Part shown: one piece after another, positions 5,436 through 7,866 of the stretch | How positions within the stretch are numbered: position 1 is the stretch's first letter | How the letters are laid out: each line of letters begins with the position of its first letter | Assembly: GCA_030039715.1 (NCBI GenBank) | Contig: JASHVA010000011.1 | Span: 1 to 7,866 of the forward strand | DNA from: Thermoplasmata archaeon | GTDB lineage: Archaea > Thermoplasmatota > Thermoplasmata > Lutacidiplasmatales > UBA184 | Reading direction: 5' to 3' | DNA: 7,866 nt | The notes under the pieces: model-generated | What the model saw: only the letters and a program-made list of their open reading frames with translations | The model's database searches: none | What the model was told of the DNA's origin: nothing | Made by a program: the position numbers and the translations under genes

Positions 5436-7691
5436 TCAGCGTCCCGCGCGCTCGACGACCCAGCGGAAGCGCCCGGACCGGCCCGACCGCCGGCGAAGGT
5501 CGATCCGCCCCGGAGCGCCGTGCGGTCCGAAGTCGAGACGGACGGAGCGAACGTCCCCGTACGTGCGGACCACGAGATCCTCCAGCATCTCGGACGAGAT
5601 GTGGTCGTGTTCGCGCGCGGTGAGGGGGATCGCGGCCCCCGAACGGACGAAGACCGGTAGCTCGTCGAGGGGCGTTCGGGAGCGGCGCCGGAGCGGACCG
5701 TCGATCCGCACGCCCGTCCAAAAGTCGAACCACTCCCCCGGCGGCAGCCGCGTCGGCGAGAGCGAGCCCGGCACGACGGGCGCGATCAAGAGGTCCTCCC
5801 CGAGGAGGTATTCGTCGTCCACCTCGGCCACCGGATCCCGCGGGTAGTCGAACGCGATCGGGCGCACGAGCGGCCGGCCGACGCGCACCCCCTCGACGGA
5901 CTGGGCGTAGAGGTACGGGATGAGCCGGTACCGGGCGCGCGCGAACTTCCGGAACGCGGCGAGGGCGGCCCGGCCGAACCGCCACGGCTCGCGAGGCGTC
6001 GTGCCGTGCAGCCGGGTGTGCGAGAAGAACAGCCCCATCGCGCTCCACCGGGCGAACAGCTCGGGCGACGGACGACCGCCGAAACCTCCGGAGTCGAAGC
6101 TCGTGAAGGTGCCGCCGCTCGTCGCGTATCCGAGGGCGCCGCGCAGCGCCGCCGCCATGTCCCGGGGGTGGGTCCGGGGGTCGCCGCCCCACTGTACCGG
6201 GTACCGGTGGATGTCGAGGCCGCCCGAACGGCCCCAGACCATCGGCTCTCCCCCGGCCGCGCGCACGGCGCGGAAGACCGTCTCGTTGTAGAGCGTCGAG
6301 TACCGGTTGTGGAGCTCGGGCGGACCGCCCGCGTGGGCGCGCGCGTCGTCGGGGATCGCTTCGCCGAAGTCGGTTTTGATCACGTCGACCCCGAGGCGCA
6401 CGAGCTCCCGCACCCGGTCGGCGAACCACCGGCGCCCGTCCGGATGCGTGAAGTCGACCGCGCCGAAATCGCGGCTGGGGAGGTCGAACTGCACGCCGAC
6501 CTTCCCGTCCGCGCGCCGGACGAACAGGTCCCGGCGGGCGAGCTCGCGATACTCCGGCGTGTGCGCCGGCACGTACGGGTCGATCCAGAGCGACAGCCGA
6601 AAGTTCCGCGCGTGCAGCGTGCGGATCATTCCGGCCGGGTCGGGGAACCGCCTCCGATTCCAGCGGAACGTACTGCCGACTCCGAAGAACGGCAGCGACT
6701 CACCGCGACGGGCGGCCGCGGAGGCGAGCCCGGCGAGGACGTCCCCGGGGTCCCGGTCCGCCGACCGGTCGACGTCGCGCCGCGAGAGCCCGAAGCGGCG
6801 GCCCGCGGCGTAGAGCGCGTCGGGCAGGGGCTCGTCGAGCCACGGCGGGTCGAGGTGGATCACGTCGCCGGGAAGTCCGAGCGACCGTACGCGGCGGGCG
6901 ACGGAGAGGAGCTCGTGCTGGCTCCGGTAGGCGCAGCGGGAGTACCAGAGCCCGTACGACCAGAGCGGCGGCACCGCGGGGGCGCCGCGTCGCGACCAGA
7001 ACCAGCGCACGATCTCCCGGGGGAAGTCGGAGACGAAGAGGCGCAGCCGGACGGGCGTCCGGGGGATCTCCATCTCCCCGAGGCCGCGGTATCGGGACCC
7101 GAAGTCGAGTCGGACGGGAGCCCAGGTCTCCGCGAGCAGCGCGTAGCCGCGGGTCGACCAGAAGAACGGGTACGTGACGTACGTGCCGTCGTTCGGCAGG
7201 CCGTAGACGTCCGCGATGCGGGTCGTGAGCCGCTGACCGCTGCGGTCGACCGGTCCGAAGAACTCCCCGGCGCCGTAGATCCGTTCTCCCGGCGCGAAGT
7301 GGAGCGGCACCACGATCCCCGAGCCCCGTACGCCCCACGGGGACGGTCCGGCGAGCTTGCCCGCCGGTAGCTCCGCCGGGATCTCGAAGACCTCCCGACC
7401 TTCGCGGCCGACGGACAGGGAGAGCGGCAAGAGGTCGAGTCGGACGTCCAGCCCGCCCAGCCGCGCGCGGCGCGGCCTCGCCCCGAGCGCGAACCGTCGG
7501 GGTCCGGGGCGCGTCGCGCCGAACTCGAAGAGGAGCTCGTTCCGCTCTACCGAACGGACGGAAAGCGACACCGACGCCGCGCGAGCCTGGAGGCGCAGAC
7601 CCGAGAGACCGCGCCCCCGGCCGACGACGGACTGGAATCGGGCCGGCGAAGGGTTCGGGACCGACGGCGACCGGCGCCGGCCCCGGACCAT
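5436..7691 (-). CDS. Glycoside hydrolase family 31, YicI-like (alpha-xylosidase/alpha-glucosidase)
   Basis: This is a retaining alpha-glycosidase of 751 residues, within family range, with no signal peptide, so it probably acts in the cytosol on imported oligosaccharides. An N-terminal beta-sandwich (to about 225, with YGAGEFF) is followed by the barrel. The nucleophile is D441 in IKTDFGE, the form found in YicI-type alpha-xylosidases rather than the WxDMNE of ordinary alpha-glucosidases. The acid/base is D504 in PVQWGGD. SHTRLHG and PYLYAQS are also conserved. The pair equivalent to E. coli YicI Cys307-Phe308 is Pro282-Pro283 (HLDPPWL), and about 50 extra residues follow (roughly 286-339), so the exact sugar is uncertain. 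ATG at 7691 is chosen because GGAGGG lies 6 nt upstream. The alternative GTG at 7709 overlaps the upstream stop as GTGA and would add six residues. It sits between a sugar ABC ATPase gene and treZ. Confidence 0.92.
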   Translation of the reverse strand: MVRGRRRSPSVPNPSPARFQSVVGRGRGLSGLRLQARAASVSLSVRSVERNELLFEFGATRPGPRRFALGARPRRARLGGLDVRLDLLPLSLSVGREGREVFEIPAELPAGKLAGPSPWGVRGSGIVVPLHFAPGERIYGAGEFFGPVDRSGQRLTTRIADVYGLPNDGTYVTYPFFWSTRGYALLAETWAPVRLDFGSRYRGLGEMEIPRTPVRLRLFVSDFPREIVRWFWSRRGAPAVPPLWSYGLWYSRCAYRSQHELLSVARRVRSLGLPGDVIHLDPPWLDEPLPDALYAAGRRFGLSRRDVDRSADRDPGDVLAGLASAAARRGESLPFFGVGSTFRWNRRRFPDPAGMIRTLHARNFRLSLWIDPYVPAHTPEYRELARRDLFVRRADGKVGVQFDLPSRDFGAVDFTHPDGRRWFADRVRELVRLGVDVIKTDFGEAIPDDARAHAGGPPELHNRYSTLYNETVFRAVRAAGGEPMVWGRSGGLDIHRYPVQWGGDPRTHPRDMAAALRGALGYATSGGTFTSFDSGGFGGRPSPELFARWSAMGLFFSHTRLHGTTPREPWRFGRAALAAFRKFARARYRLIPYLYAQSVEGVRVGRPLVRPIAFDYPRDPVAEVDDEYLLGEDLLIAPVVPGSLSPTRLPPGEWFDFWTGVRIDGPLRRRSRTPLDELPVFVRSGAAIPLTAREHDHISSEMLEDLVVRTYGDVRSVRLDFGPHGAPGRIDLRRRSGRSGRFRWVVERAGR

Positions 7692-7697
7692 GTCCGA

Positions 7698-7703
7698 CCC
7701 TCC
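7698..7703 (-). promoter_or_regulatory. Ribosome-binding site for the GH31 gene
   Basis: GGAGGG on the minus strand lies 6 nt before the ATG at 7691 and just after the ABC ATPase stop (7706-7708). It favours the ATG over the overlapping GTG at 7709, and it suggests coupled translation within one mRNA. Confidence 0.6.
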
Positions 7704-7705
7704 GT

Positions 7706-7866
7706 TCACGCCGGCGGAGCCGTCTCGAGCGAGTGGACCCGCGCGCCGTCCTTGTCGAAGAAGAGCGCGTGCTCGGGGTCGATCGAGACCGAGACCGAGT
7801 CTCCCACCTGGTTCTCGTACGCCCGACCCATCGCCCGGACCGACACTCCCGGCGCCGGGGCGGCCC
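7706..7866 (-). CDS. Sugar ABC transporter ATP-binding protein (MalK/UgpC type), C-terminal end only
   Basis: Only the last 52 residues and the stop are in the window; the gene continues past the right edge. The visible part (AYENQVGDSVSVSIDPEHAL, then FFDKDGARVHSLE) has the pattern of the C-terminal TOBE domain of MalK/UgpC-family ATPases: a 'G-x-x-V-x-V-x-I-D-P' strand, then 'hxFD-x-x-G-x-R-h'. In this family the ATPase energises uptake of oligosaccharides or polyol phosphates, and the TOBE region contacts regulators or dimerises. The nucleotide-binding motifs are outside, so the call rests on the tail and on the context of two downstream glycosidase genes. The stop TGA overlaps a possible GTG start of the GH31 gene and precedes its preferred ATG by 14 bp, so the genes are almost certainly co-transcribed. 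Confidence 0.82.
   Translation of the reverse strand, partial: AAPAPGVSVRAMGRAYENQVGDSVSVSIDPEHALFFDKDGARVHSLETAPPA

Noticed and set aside
4009..5847. 612-codon open frame on the plus strand opposite treZ and GH31
   Set aside because: Its translation is low-complexity and charged with no family motifs, and it lies opposite two genes with clear active sites. High GC removes stop codons from shadow frames.
5410..6429. The treZ frame stays open about 340 codons upstream, allowing a 952-residue protein
   Set aside because: The extra part is an Arg/Ala/Pro-rich antisense-type shadow of the GH31 gene in another frame. The GH31 frame carries catalytic motifs there, and TreZ homology begins only after about 5360.
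6006..7370. 454-codon open frame on the plus strand
   Set aside because: It lies wholly opposite the GH31 gene and has the composition of a GC-driven shadow.

Overview
The window is very GC-rich, densely coded DNA with five recognisable protein genes and one small unrecognised gene. It is most likely from a high-GC archaeon of the Thermoplasmata/Thermoplasmatota kind. The main reason is the first gene, a C-terminally anchored surface protein built from about 80-residue modules that open with an 'ETGLPxGTxW' signature. I know this architecture from archaeal, especially Thermoplasmata, cell-surface proteins. A maltooligosyltrehalose trehalohydrolase and a TATA-like box placed for a nearly leaderless mRNA also fit an archaeon. 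The phylum assignment is inference.

Layout, left to right. Positions 1-2316 (+) hold the 3' part of the giant repeat surface protein; its start lies outside the window. Ten bases after its stop is the stop of a convergent class I SAM-dependent methyltransferase (2327-3100, -), resembling the DesVI/TylM1 amino-sugar N,N-dimethyltransferases. A 146-bp divergent intergenic region (3101-3246) carries a TATA-like element for the methyltransferase and several short dyads and direct repeats. It is followed by a small unrecognised charged protein (3247-3552, +).

Eighteen bases further on begins a three-gene minus-strand operon, read right to left. It contains the last 52 codons of a MalK/UgpC-type sugar ABC transporter ATPase (7706-7866, 5' end outside), a GH31 glycosidase of the YicI-like 'KTDFGE' group (5436-7691), and TreZ (3571-5409). 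Spacing is tight (14 and 26 bp), and both downstream genes have GGAGG-type ribosome-binding sites. The simplest reading is a saccharide import and conversion operon: the importer brings in an oligosaccharide, the GH31 enzyme trims alpha-linked residues, and TreZ releases trehalose from maltooligosyltrehalose. The TreZ partner TreY (maltooligosyltrehalose synthase) is not in the window.

I see no RNA genes, CRISPR array, insertion sequence or phage genes, and no clearly new defence or mobile system. The points most worth following are the unusual specificity positions and large active-site-side insertion in the GH31 enzyme, the heavily sequon-loaded repeat protein with a recently duplicated last pair of modules, the mixture of SD-led and apparently near-leaderless starts, and the small unknown gene.
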